DNA of 64,000 bases from Aestuariibacter sp. A3R04 (GTDB lineage: Bacteria; Pseudomonadota; Gammaproteobacteria; Enterobacterales; Alteromonadaceae): assembly GCF_018860805.1 (NCBI RefSeq), contig NZ_JAHKQR010000018.1:56129-120128 (forward strand), in the 5' to 3' direction. Positions 17,894-26,453 of this stretch are shown piece by piece (positions within the stretch are counted from its first letter, which is position 1; each line of letters begins with the position of its first letter). The translations under genes were made by a program, and so were the position numbers. The notes under the pieces were generated by a model, which had not been told where the DNA came from, searched no databases, and was given only the letters and a program-made list of their open reading frames with translations.

Positions 17894-18839
17894 GATGCCA
17901 TTGTCACAGTGGCTCAAATTAGCAGTGGTAGCAGTGGGTCTCTTTATCCTATTTCAGACTGTAACCGCCATAGGGCAAATGGCAGCCACGTTTGTTAATC
18001 AACACCGGGCATTGGATGAAATTGAACGTAGGATCAGTCTGGATTCTGCTTATCTCGATGTGGGGAATCAGGCATTAAATACCCCAGTTAATGATGGTGC
18101 CGTCTATCGATACCTCGGCAAGATCAATGGCTACTTGAAGGATCAGCAATACCCTATGTTCATAAGCAGTATACAGAACGTGCGCGTTCAAAGTGATACT
18201 CACCGCGGTTGGACAACAGAAACCGTGCTTGTGTTGTCAACTGCAGAACAGCAAATTAAGGTAGCCGTTGCAATGGCGCCTGTGACAACTGCATTACACC
18301 TGCACCCACTTCCCATTCTCTTTGCTCTATTGTTGGCCCCTGTGGCTTTTCAGCGCAGACCAGGCACTAAGCGAAAGCGAGCCAGAAACAAAGACGTGGT
18401 TGCACCACCCAAACCCAAACTGGTTATAGATATGAACGCCAAATCTATAGGCAATGGCATTTCCAGCCAATTTGTACAAATGCAAAACAAACCATTCTGT
18501 TTTTATATTGCTCTCGTGCGCTACTGTATTGACAACCCCCAGGCTACGCTGCCTCAAAATAAAGACGCTCCTCAGGAACTCATCAACATTGCAAACCGGG
18601 TTTTCCTGCGGCTTATAGAGCTTGGTCATACCAAACGCAAACGCCCAGATTTCAATGCCAACCTGGACAAAACGTTAAGTGAAATCCGCGCAGCCCTGGA
18701 CGAATCTTTCATGGCATATCCCCAGGACAAAGAAAAGTACTATCCTCCGCGAGCGCAAGGTGAAGGTTCGCGGTCCAAGCAGCATTCCTACGCCCTGCCC
18801 CCCCTCTCAGAAGAAGATTTAACAATTATCGGGAAGTAG
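17877..18839 (+). CDS. Unknown two-TM membrane protein paired with the PhnD-like protein
   Basis: A 320-aa protein I do not recognise. A TM helix spans about residues 13-35, a periplasmic region of about 110 aa follows (QHRALDEIERRI..., TVLVLSTAEQQIKVAVAMAP), a second hydrophobic helix lies near 140-158 (HPLPILFALLLAPVAF), then a strongly basic stretch (RRPGTKRKRARNK) and a cytoplasmic alpha-helical domain (about 195-280; FCFYIALVRYCIDNPQ, IANRVFLRLIELGHTKRKRPDFNANL) that could be DNA- or protein-binding. GAGGAG about 10 bases before the ATG supports this start. It overlaps the PhnD-like gene by 17 bases, so the two are coupled. The topology suggests a transmembrane signalling partner, which is inference. 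Confidence 0.75.
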   Translation: MQSLSEMPLSQWLKLAVVAVGLFILFQTVTAIGQMAATFVNQHRALDEIERRISLDSAYLDVGNQALNTPVNDGAVYRYLGKINGYLKDQQYPMFISSIQNVRVQSDTHRGWTTETVLVLSTAEQQIKVAVAMAPVTTALHLHPLPILFALLLAPVAFQRRPGTKRKRARNKDVVAPPKPKLVIDMNAKSIGNGISSQFVQMQNKPFCFYIALVRYCIDNPQATLPQNKDAPQELINIANRVFLRLIELGHTKRKRPDFNANLDKTLSEIRAALDESFMAYPQDKEKYYPPRAQGEGSRSKQHSYALPPLSEEDLTIIGK

Positions 18840-19021
18840 TTGCACAGAAATAAGACGGTGTTGATACGGACTTTATGTTTCGCTTGTATTGGCTAACCCC
18901 CTTAAAAATGGACAAAAACCAAGCCGAAACGGTAAACCTTCACTAATTATCGAGAATTATACATTGATTCACACAAGTCAAATGCGTATCTTTGCAAGAG
19001 GAAAAACAGCCCTCGAAAGTT

Positions 19022-19645
19022 ATGCAGTCGCCATTAATCATTGCAATCTCCGGAGCTTCAGGCTCTGGAAAGTCACTTTTTACCGAAAATTTGTTAAAAG
19101 CATTCAGTGCTCAAGGTAGGCCCGTTCAGATATTGCGGGAGGATCATTACTATCGCGCCCAGGATCACCTCCCCATGGAGGCAAGAGAAAAGAACAACTA
19201 CGATCATCCCAATGCATTTGAGCACGAGTTACTCAAAGCCCATTTGCAAGCGCTGCGAAACGGCGAGCCTATTGACTACCCCCATTACTGCTTTAAGACA
19301 CACACCAGACTACCGGATACTGAACGGTTAAACCCGGCCCCGGTAATCATTCTTGAAGGCATAATGCTACTTGCCAGGCCCGAGCTACTGCCCCATTACG
19401 ACGTTAAAATTTTCATTGACACGCCTTTGGATATTTGTCTGATGCGACGGATGATGCGCGACGTCAAAGAACGTGGGCGTACTTTGGATTCCATTGCCAA
19501 ACAATACGAATCCACGGTAAAACCTATGTACCATCAGTTCATTGAACCCAGCCGGTTTACTGCGGATGTCGTGGTAACCCAGGGTGGTAAGAACCAAATT
19601 GCATTGGATGTCATTAAGTCACACATTCAACAGGCATTACAATAA
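19022..19645 (+). CDS. udk: Uridine kinase Udk
   Basis: A 207-aa P-loop kinase phosphorylating uridine and cytidine in pyrimidine salvage. The Walker A motif GASGSGKS is near the start, then EDHYYRAQDHL, NNYDHPNAFEHELL, IILEGIMLL and the LMRRMMRDVKERGR lid. It closely follows E. coli Udk. I prefer the ATG at 19022; an in-frame TTG at 18992 would add ten residues and cannot be excluded. The nucleoside transporter gene begins 19 bases downstream, so uptake and trapping are coupled in one operon. Confidence 0.95.
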   Translation: MQSPLIIAISGASGSGKSLFTENLLKAFSAQGRPVQILREDHYYRAQDHLPMEAREKNNYDHPNAFEHELLKAHLQALRNGEPIDYPHYCFKTHTRLPDTERLNPAPVIILEGIMLLARPELLPHYDVKIFIDTPLDICLMRRMMRDVKERGRTLDSIAKQYESTVKPMYHQFIEPSRFTADVVVTQGGKNQIALDVIKSHIQQALQ

Positions 19646-19664
19646 TAATTAAAGGAGCCTCATC

Positions 19665-20876
19665 ATGGTGAGTTTACTGGGCATAGTGCTGCTGCTTGGC
19701 ATCGCTTATCTGTTGTCTTCGCATCGCAGCCAAATCAATTGGCGCACGGTGGGCGGAGCATTTGCAATTCAGGCACTAATTGGTGCATTTATTTTGTACT
19801 TTGAGCCCGGTATAAAGTTGCTGCTAAACATGACTGAATTTGTCGGCAATATTATTGGCTACAGCCAAGACGGCATCAATTTTGTGTTTGGTCCTGTGGG
19901 CGACAAATCTATTGGTTTTATATTCGCCTTCAATGTATTGCCTGTCATTATCTTCTTTTCCTCCCTTATCGCCGTGCTTTATTACCTCGGAATTATGAGC
20001 TGGATAATCAACATTATCGGTGGTTTTTTACAAAAGGTACTTCGCACCAGCAGACCTGAAAGCATGTCAGCTGCGGCCAACATTTTCGTCGGCCAAACAG
20101 AGGCCCCGCTGGTAGTAAGACCCTTTATTCCACACATGACCCGCTCAGAACTCTTCGCGGTTATGGTAGGAGGCCTGGCCTCGATCGCAGGCTCCGTGAT
20201 GGCAGGTTATGCAGGAATGGGCGTAGAGCTCAAATATCTCCTTGCGGCCAGTTTCATGGCCGCACCCGGTGGTCTGCTGATGGCCAAAATTATGTTGCCA
20301 GAAACCGAGAAGACCAAAGACGGTTTGAAAGAAATTGAAGCATCGGAAACCAGCTATGCCAATGTGTTTGATGCCGCAGCCAGCGGCGCCGCCTCAGGCT
20401 TACAACTGGCTCTCAACGTAGGCGCAATGTTGCTGGCCTTTGTTGCCCTTATCGCCATGCTGAACGGGCTCATCGGCTGGAGTGCTGCACTACTCGGTTT
20501 TGAAGATGTTACCTTCCAAGGCATTCTTGGCTATTTGTTGCAACCCCTCGCCTGGGCCATCGGCGTGCCCTGGGATGAAGCTCAGTTAGCGGGAAGCTTT
20601 ATCGGACAAAAATTCGTCGTTAATGAATTTGTAGCGTATCTCGACTTTTTAAAACACCAGAGCGAGCTCTCTGAAGTATCGCAAGCAATTATCACGTTCG
20701 CATTATGTGGATTCGCCAACTTCTCATCCATTGCCATTCTCATGGGGGGAATTGGGGCTATGGCCCCTACGCGCAGAAAAGAAATAGCCCGTTTAGGTTT
20801 AAAAGCCGTCTTTGCTGCGACCTTGTCAAACCTGATGAGCGCCTCACTGGCTGGATTTTATCTTACGATGGCCTAA
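19665..20876 (+). CDS. nupC: NupC-family concentrative nucleoside transporter
   Basis: A 403-aa inner-membrane CNT symporter driven by Na+ or H+. Typical features are the N-terminal helices, [16 protein letters not shown] (nucleoside-binding hairpin), [34 protein letters not shown] and [22 protein letters not shown] nine bases upstream of the ATG. Together with udk it forms a nucleoside uptake and phosphorylation unit. A very strong hairpin terminator follows. Confidence 0.95.
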   Translation: MVSLLGIVLLLGIAYLLSSHRSQINWRTVGGAFAIQALIGAFILYFEPGIKLLLNMTEFVGNIIGYSQDGINFVFGPVGDKSIGFIFAFNVLPVIIFFSSLIAVLYYLGIMSWIINIIGGFLQKVLRTSRPESMSAAANIFVGQTEAPLVVRPFIPHMTRSELFAVMVGGLASIAGSVMAGYAGMGVELKYLLAASFMAAPGGLLMAKIMLPETEKTKDGLKEIEASETSYANVFDAAASGAASGLQLALNVGAMLLAFVALIAMLNGLIGWSAALLGFEDVTFQGILGYLLQPLAWAIGVPWDEAQLAGSFIGQKFVVNEFVAYLDFLKHQSELSEVSQAIITFALCGFANFSSIAILMGGIGAMAPTRRKEIARLGLKAVFAATLSNLMSASLAGFYLTMA

Positions 20877-20885
20877 CCACTCATT

Positions 20886-20918
20886 GGCAAAAAAGTGAGT
20901 AACACTCACTTTTTTGCC
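20886..20918. terminator. Strong bidirectional terminator after nupC
   Basis: A perfect 15-base inverted repeat (GGCAAAAAAGTGAGT and its complement) with a 3-base loop AAC, ten bases after the nupC stop. The A-run on one arm and T-run on the other make it active in either direction. Confidence 0.93.
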
Positions 20919-21004
20919 CTTCAAAACCAGACTGAATGGTCAGCTTTGTAAATATTATTGACCACAAAAACAAGGGTAATTAAGGCATATTACGTCTCGA
21001 ACCT

Positions 21005-21036
21005 TTTACCGGCAAGACAGATTTTCTATAATCTGT
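21005..21036 (+). promoter_or_regulatory. Promoter with an inverted repeat over its -10 box
   Basis: TTTACC (21005-21010), 16 bases, TATAAT (21027-21032). A perfect repeat ACAGATT (21017-21023) / AATCTGT (21030-21036) spans the -10, the usual position of a repressor site. It lies 25 bases before the ATG of the oxygenase gene. Confidence 0.55.
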
Positions 21037-21060
21037 ATATCGATTAAACAGGATAATGTT

Positions 21061-21900
21061 ATGCAACTAAAAGCTGTAGACTACCAATCTCCTTCTGCCC
21101 AAGAAGAATTTGTCGCCTCACTGCGCGAAACTGGCTTCGGCGTACTTAAAAATCATCCCATCAGCCAGGACAAGGTCACAGCGATCTACGACGCCTGGCA
21201 AGCTTTTTTTGACAGTAAAAATAAAGAGGCATTCCACTACAACAAGGGAACCCAGGACGGTTTTTTCCCCCAAAGTGTTTCTGAAGTCGCGAAGGGCTTT
21301 ACCAAGAAAGACATCAAGGAGTATTTTCACTTTTACCCTTGGGGTCAGTGTCCGGACGATCTACGACCACAGTTGCAAGACTATTATGACCGAGCTAACA
21401 CTCTCGCCAGGGAATTACTTGGTTGGATTGAAATTCACTCCCCTAAGGAAGTTAGCCAGCATTACAGCCAACCTTTGTCTGACATGATAGAGAACAGCGA
21501 CCAAACGCTGCTGCGCATCTTGCATTACCCACCGTTAAAAGGCAATGAGGACGTCGACGCAATCAGGGCAGCGGCTCACGAAGACATTAACCTTATTACG
21601 ATATTGCCAGCCGCGAACGAACCTGGCTTACAGGTAAAAGCCAAAGATGGCAGTTGGCTTGACGTGCCGTGTGATTTTGGCAATCTAATCGTCAATATAG
21701 GTGATATGCTGCAAGAAGCGTCGGGTCACTATTTCCCATCTACGACCCACCGTGTAGTCAACCCGGATGGTGCAGACATGACCAAATCGCGGATTTCCTT
21801 ACCCCTGTTTTTGCACCCTCGTCCAGATGTGGTGTTGTCAGACAAGCACACTGCCCACAGTTACCTGCAAGAGCGATTAAAAGAACTCGGGGTGATTTAG
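21061..21900 (+). CDS. 2-oxoglutarate/Fe(II)-dependent dioxygenase, isopenicillin N synthase-like
   Basis: A 279-aa cytoplasmic oxygenase. The iron ligands are visible as H-E-D (AAHEDINLITIL) and the distal His in STTHRVVNP; the 2-oxoglutarate-binding Arg is in SRISLPLFLHP. The N-terminal DIOX_N domain (FVASLRETGFGVLKNHPI) is typical. The substrate is not predictable. It stands alone, with its own promoter, between two strong hairpins. Confidence 0.9.
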   Translation: MQLKAVDYQSPSAQEEFVASLRETGFGVLKNHPISQDKVTAIYDAWQAFFDSKNKEAFHYNKGTQDGFFPQSVSEVAKGFTKKDIKEYFHFYPWGQCPDDLRPQLQDYYDRANTLARELLGWIEIHSPKEVSQHYSQPLSDMIENSDQTLLRILHYPPLKGNEDVDAIRAAAHEDINLITILPAANEPGLQVKAKDGSWLDVPCDFGNLIVNIGDMLQEASGHYFPSTTHRVVNPDGADMTKSRISLPLFLHPRPDVVLSDKHTAHSYLQERLKELGVI

Positions 21901-21912
21901 TCCCAATGTAAA

Positions 21913-21945
21913 CCCATGCGCTGTGATCAAATCACGGCACATGGG
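21913..21945. terminator. Hairpin between convergent genes
   Basis: A 15-base stem with one mismatch and one G-T pair (CCCATG, GCTGTGAT on the left) and loop CAA, between the oxygenase and the convergent lipoprotein gene. There is no T-tract, so it may act as an RNA 3' end stabiliser rather than a classical terminator. Confidence 0.5.
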
Positions 21946-21958
21946 AATGCGCGAGAAT

Positions 21959-23128
21959 CTAAAGGGCGCTTTGCAGCGTTGAAACTTTACTCAAATAACG
22001 ATACTCGTCCTGTGTGTCAATAGCATGCTTAGCTGCTAACTCTATGAACTTTTTCGCCTTTGCGATATCCCCCAATTCCAGGTGTGCTTTACCCAACCCG
22101 AAGAGAATTTCGTGTCTGTTTCTATCTAACCGCCTTGCCCGGTTAAAATGAACGATGGCTTCATCAGGTTTACCATAATCCAGCGCTTCTTCTCCCAGTA
22201 TAAAATGGTAAAACGGATTCGCTTCCCGCCTGGCTATAACTTTGCGTCGAATATCTTCAGCCGCCTCCTCCTTACCTTGCAAGCGAAAGAGTAACGACAG
22301 GTTTTCCCACGCAGTATAGTTATCTTCATCAAGGGCAATGGCATTTTCATAACTCGCCTGAGCCAGCTCGAACTGCCCCATACGACGGTACAGTACGCCC
22401 AGATTTACCCAGGTAGAACCAAATTTGTCATAAAAGGACGCAGCTTCCTTGAAGTACGCATAGGCCAGCGTATCATTTCCAGCCAACAAGGCATCAGCCC
22501 CCTTGTTATTATAGAACATCGCAATAACTTCGTTTTTACCCACCGCGTAGCGATGAAAATCATCCCGAATGGCCTGAGGATCAAAGTCCACATCAATGTA
22601 ATCATCTGACATCTGGTTTTTCTTGCTGTTATTTTGCAATGAAATACGCAGGTTAATGTGCCCATTGAGAAGATTAACCCCTTCCCTACGCGTCCAATAC
22701 TCAGGAATTTCAACTTCATAAAACGTGGCGTCAAAACCGGCGTGTTTAGCCATCGCATATGTCATGATGGTCAATGACAAACAGTTGGCGGCCTGATTCG
22801 CAAACGTTTCAGAAGCCACAGAATTAGCATCCGATTTGTATCGCAATCCGTGTTCCGAGTGATCAAAAATCTGCCTGACCAGGTTTTTGAGATTCTCATT
22901 CTCAGTTTTTGTCTTTAACTGAGTACTGTCGACAAAGGCTCGTGCAGCCCTGTCTAGCTCAAAAATTTCATCAGGCTGCTCAATTGTTACAAGTTTGTAA
23001 TCAGGAAAGGTTTTATCACTAAGTAACTTTTCGGTTTCACTCACCGTGTAATCAGTAGATTGACACCCAAACAGGGTCAATACAGGCAATATAATAAGTA
23101 ATTTATAATTTAAATTACGTCCCAGCAT
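21959..23128 (-). CDS. Lipoprotein with transglutaminase-like and TPR domains
   Basis: A 389-aa lipoprotein (start ATG at 23128; lipobox LTLFGC). Residues about 75-190 contain a transglutaminase-like core: Cys in AANCLSLTIMTYAMAKHAG, His in LLNGHINLRI and an Asp in YIDVDFDPQ. The rest is TPR repeats (ADALLAGNDTLAYAYFKEAASF, TWVNLGVLYRRMGQFELAQASYENAI, YTAWENLSLLFRLQGKEEAA, PDEAIVHFNRARRLDRNRHEI). Such proteins sit in the envelope; substrates are unknown, and the Cys-His-Asp set suggests a catalytic peptidase or cross-linking activity. It is divergent from an orphan parA. Confidence 0.85.
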   Translation of the reverse strand: MLGRNLNYKLLIILPVLTLFGCQSTDYTVSETEKLLSDKTFPDYKLVTIEQPDEIFELDRAARAFVDSTQLKTKTENENLKNLVRQIFDHSEHGLRYKSDANSVASETFANQAANCLSLTIMTYAMAKHAGFDATFYEVEIPEYWTRREGVNLLNGHINLRISLQNNSKKNQMSDDYIDVDFDPQAIRDDFHRYAVGKNEVIAMFYNNKGADALLAGNDTLAYAYFKEAASFYDKFGSTWVNLGVLYRRMGQFELAQASYENAIALDEDNYTAWENLSLLFRLQGKEEAAEDIRRKVIARREANPFYHFILGEEALDYGKPDEAIVHFNRARRLDRNRHEILFGLGKAHLELGDIAKAKKFIELAAKHAIDTQDEYRYLSKVSTLQSAL

Positions 23129-23315
23129 CGGCGTGTCCTCCAAACTTGGTCCGTATTCAAATTATAGCTCACATCGCCGGCATTAACATTTAATTCACAT
23201 GTATTATTCAGCGTTCCACCGCAAGAAAAAACAAATGAACTTCTGTCCTTTACAAATGCATGTAAAACTGTGCATATTTTAAACATCAAGTGTCGAACTC
23301 TCACCAAGGAAAAAC

Positions 23316-24083
23316 ATGAAGCGCGTTGTGTTTAATCAAAAAGGGGGCGTGGGGAAATCGACAATAAGCGTAAATCTTGCAGCGGAAAGTGCTCGTCGGG
23401 GTCTGCGTACATTACTGGTCGATTTAGACGCCCAAGGAAACAGTTCCTATTATTGTGGTGTGGACAACACAGACAATGCCCTCACAGTCGCAGATATGTT
23501 CAAACAGATCGTCGGATGGTTCAGTAAACCCCAGCCTGCGACTGCATTTATTCACGAAACCCCCTTCAAGGGACTCTCAGTACTGCCCGCACACCCCACA
23601 TTGACAGAATTGGAGCGGGAGTTGGAAACCCGCTATAAAATGTTTAAGTTAAAGGAAACTCTGGCTGCGTTGGAAGGACATTTTGATCGGGTTTATATCG
23701 ACACCCCGCCCAACTTCAACTTTTACTCGAAAGCCGCTCTCATTGCTGCCGACAGCTTCATTGTACCTTTTGATTGCGATGACTTTTCTGTGCAGGCAAT
23801 TGGGCGATTGTTGAACAATGTTCTGGAACTGCGAGCCGATCACAACCCCAACCTCGCCTTTGAAGGTATAGTGATCAATCAGTTCAACCCTCAGGCGAAA
23901 CTGCCTTCGGCACTCATTGACGAGTTGAAAAGTCAGTCTCTGCCTGTATTTGAAAGTAAAATAACCAGTACCGTAAAAGTGAAGGAATCACACTCGAAGC
24001 GCACTCCCATGCCCTTTCTTACCCCGACTCATAAAGTCAGTTTGCAAATCGCCGCACTGTGGGATGAACTGGAGTCAAGGTAA
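23316..24083 (+). CDS. Orphan ParA-family ATPase
   Basis: A 255-aa deviant-Walker P-loop ATPase of the ParA/MinD superfamily. It begins MKRVVFNQKGGVGKST with signature lysines 9 and 14, followed by LLVDLDAQGNSSYY (Walker A') and VYIDTPPNFNFYSKAAL (Walker B). AAGGA precedes the ATG. There is no parB, and no chemotaxis or chromosome partition gene nearby, so it may position some other cargo. It is divergently transcribed from the transglutaminase/TPR lipoprotein; a functional link is only suggested by position. Confidence 0.9.
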   Translation: MKRVVFNQKGGVGKSTISVNLAAESARRGLRTLLVDLDAQGNSSYYCGVDNTDNALTVADMFKQIVGWFSKPQPATAFIHETPFKGLSVLPAHPTLTELERELETRYKMFKLKETLAALEGHFDRVYIDTPPNFNFYSKAALIAADSFIVPFDCDDFSVQAIGRLLNNVLELRADHNPNLAFEGIVINQFNPQAKLPSALIDELKSQSLPVFESKITSTVKVKESHSKRTPMPFLTPTHKVSLQIAALWDELESR

Positions 24084-24094
24084 ATACGGCCTCG

Positions 24095-24733
24095 CTATGC
24101 AGTAGGGTGATAAAAAATTTGAGTGAAAATGACCAGCCCAAGAAGAACGAGAATAGCGCCCGCAACCCTCTCCTGCCAGATGGCAAACTGTGGACGGCGC
24201 TCAATAAGCATTTTTATTTTTGCGTACAGCGATACAACCAACAGGTCACTGCTCAGGGCCACTAGCGCGTATATTAGTCCAAGCACTAATAGCTGAACCG
24301 GCACACCTCCGCCCTCGACCTCAGCAAACTGCGGTAAGAAGGCGAGAAAAAACAAAATGGTTTTAGGGTTTGTCAGTTCAACAATAAGACTTTGTCTGAA
24401 AATTTTGCTCCTGGCTTTCACAATTGAGTCTTTCATCTGAGGTTTATGCGCTTTGTGCAACGTAGTTGCGCCCAAATAAAGTAGGTAGCACGCTCCGCCC
24501 ACCTTAATGCCCACAAACAATGTCGGCGACACTACAATTAACGCACCGATACCCGCGGCTGTAAGTATCGCGTAAATAATACTGCCTAACGCCATACCAG
24601 TCGCCGCCGCTATTCCTCCCCGCGGGCCACTCCCCATAGTGCATGCGAGTATATACAGGTTAGAAGGACCGGGGGACAAGCTAAGTGCATAAGCGGCGAT
24701 TAGAAAGGCGAGAAGCGTATCAAATGAAACGAT
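24095..24733 (-). CDS. LysE/RhtB-family exporter with apparent ATC start
   Basis: A 212-aa amino-acid exporter of the inner membrane with six TM helices; ALSLSPGPSNLYIL is the family signature in TM1. The only ATG/GTG/TTG-type start is TTG at 24679, which removes TM1. Reading upstream in frame restores a textbook N-terminus (VSFDTLLAFLIAAYALSLS) up to ATC at 24733, with AGGAGG exactly 8 bases before it and a stop codon a few codons further up. So either translation starts at ATC, or the ATG was mutated (or misread in sequencing). Probable substrates are homoserine, threonine or lysine. It is convergent with parA. Confidence 0.85.
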   Translation of the reverse strand: MVSFDTLLAFLIAAYALSLSPGPSNLYILACTMGSGPRGGIAAATGMALGSIIYAILTAAGIGALIVVSPTLFVGIKVGGACYLLYLGATTLHKAHKPQMKDSIVKARSKIFRQSLIVELTNPKTILFFLAFLPQFAEVEGGGVPVQLLVLGLIYALVALSSDLLVVSLYAKIKMLIERRPQFAIWQERVAGAILVLLGLVIFTQIFYHPTA

Positions 24734-24787
24734 GAGGATGGCCTCCTATAAATACTTCAAAAAGGACGTGACACAGCAAGCGACTAT

Positions 24788-24818
24788 GCACGAGCTAAGC
24801 ACGAGCTAAGCACGAGCC
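24788..24818. repeat. Short tandem repeat
   Basis: Nearly three copies of the 11-base unit GCACGAGCTAA (24788, 24799, partial at 24810), in the gap between the LysE and MAPEG genes. It may be a polymerase-slippage product; no function is seen. Confidence 0.7.
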
Positions 24819-24948
24819 GTGTAACACGATAAGGAAAAAACCACCACCTGGGTTATTCACTTCAGTTACAGCCCTTGCTCTTTAAGTGATCTGATTTAGC
24901 ATAAAATGAGAAAAAAGACTAGCAAACACAATGACAGGCGGGGGCGCA

Positions 24949-25374
24949 ATGGCAAACACATATCTATGGTCTTTGATGGGATTGTCGGTAATTTTTTTTA
25001 CTGTAATGATTCAGAGTATAGCGGCAGCGATCGCACACGCAAAAGCACCTGGTGCAGTTCCTGGAAAGTTATGCGATAACCTTAGCCATGATTCCTTCGT
25101 ATTCCGCAGCCACCGAACATTCCATAATTCATTGGAAAATTTACTTATTTTCGCAGGTCCTGCGTTAATCGCCATATTTGCCGGGGTGTCAGAATTTACG
25201 CTATCAGCTATTATATGGGTTTACGCCATAGCCAGGGTTGTGCACATGCTGCTGTACTACTTTATCGCCACGGAAAAAAATCCCAGTCCCAGGAGCTACT
25301 TCTATTTAATCGGATTGGTGGCAAACCTTGCGTTATTTGCTGTATTAGCGTATCACTTTACCGTTTCTTTTTAA
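24949..25374 (+). CDS. MAPEG-family membrane protein
   Basis: A 141-aa integral membrane protein with four TM helices (starting LWSLMGLSVIFFTVMIQSI). The family stretch FRSHRTFHNSLENLLIFAGPALIA contains the conserved Arg/Asn/Glu residues of MAPEG (membrane-associated eicosanoid and glutathione metabolism) proteins. The ATG at 24949 is preferred over 24931 because AGGCGGGGG lies just before it. Bacterial members may act as glutathione transferases; the role here is unknown. Confidence 0.85.
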   Translation: MANTYLWSLMGLSVIFFTVMIQSIAAAIAHAKAPGAVPGKLCDNLSHDSFVFRSHRTFHNSLENLLIFAGPALIAIFAGVSEFTLSAIIWVYAIARVVHMLLYYFIATEKNPSPRSYFYLIGLVANLALFAVLAYHFTVSF

Positions 25375-25490
25375 CCTCTACCGGGTTTTGTGTTTAACAC
25401 TTTATACGATGGGTTAATGTACATCTTTCCTTCATAGGTTTAGTGTAACCAAGTGATGGACGCCATTTATTCACAACTAAGGGGTTAGTT

Positions 25491-26444
25491 TTGCATCATC
25501 GCCCGGCCCGTCGATCGATTAAGGATTGCACGGTACTGATTGTGGACGATCAGACATCGAGTCGTCTCGTGATTGCCACATTGTTACAGGATATCGTAAC
25601 TTGTGTTCAGGCGAGCAATGCCAGGGAAGCACTCGATTACTGTGCTCACATACCACCCGATCTGATTCTGATGGATGTATTTATGCCAGAAATGGACGGG
25701 CACGAAGCTTGCGCGCTGTTAAGCCTTAACCCCAAAACCCAACAAATACCCGTGGTGTTTGTAACCGGGTCAGTTTCTGACGAAGAGCAGGAAAAATGCT
25801 GGAATGCTGGCGGCGTGGATTTTGTGCAAAAGCCAGTCAACGCTACCACCTTAATCAATCGGGTTAAATCTCACCTCGCCCACAAACTCAAAACCGATTT
25901 GCTCGAACAACTCATTTATACTGACAGACTCACTGGCTGCTTCAATCGCCATTATCTTGAGGAACGTCTGCCAGATATCGTCAGAGATGCGAACAGAGAC
26001 GCAACCCCTTTGTCCATTGCCATCTTTGATATCGATTTTTTCAAGCAATTTAACGATGAGTACGGTCATATAGAAGGCGATACCTGTTTGTGGAAATTGG
26101 CCAAAGCACTGAAGGAATCCTTATTGCGACCCATGGACAGGCTGATAAGAATAGGTGGTGAAGAGTTTATGATTATTCTTCCTGACACTAATGAAGCCGG
26201 AGCTAAAACCGTGTGTGAACGGATACTTGTCACCGTCGATCGCCTGCAGTTAAAGCACAATCGTTCTCCCACCGGCATGGTAACCGTAAGTGCTGGCGCA
26301 GCCACATTTTCCCACGATGGGATCGGTAATATTGATGAAGTCGTATTGAAAGCAGATCAATGTTTGTACAAGGCCAAAGAGAACGGCCGCAACACCTACG
26401 CATACATCAGCGAAGCGGGCGTCATCGAGTCTCCAGGATTGTAA
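25491..26444 (+). CDS. Response regulator diguanylate cyclase (REC-GGDEF)
   Basis: A 317-aa cytoplasmic protein. The receiver spans residues 12-130, with acidic pocket IVDDQ and phospho-acceptor Asp62 (LILMDVFMPEMDG). The GGDEF domain has an intact active site GGEEF and, five residues before it, the inhibitory-site motif RPMD (RxxD), so it should make c-di-GMP with product inhibition. The start is TTG with AAGGGG seven bases upstream. A single-domain Hpt protein gene follows after nine bases, so phosphorylation probably comes through an external relay. Confidence 0.93.
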   Translation: MHHRPARRSIKDCTVLIVDDQTSSRLVIATLLQDIVTCVQASNAREALDYCAHIPPDLILMDVFMPEMDGHEACALLSLNPKTQQIPVVFVTGSVSDEEQEKCWNAGGVDFVQKPVNATTLINRVKSHLAHKLKTDLLEQLIYTDRLTGCFNRHYLEERLPDIVRDANRDATPLSIAIFDIDFFKQFNDEYGHIEGDTCLWKLAKALKESLLRPMDRLIRIGGEEFMIILPDTNEAGAKTVCERILVTVDRLQLKHNRSPTGMVTVSAGAATFSHDGIGNIDEVVLKADQCLYKAKENGRNTYAYISEAGVIESPGL

Positions 26445-26453
26445 AACGACACT

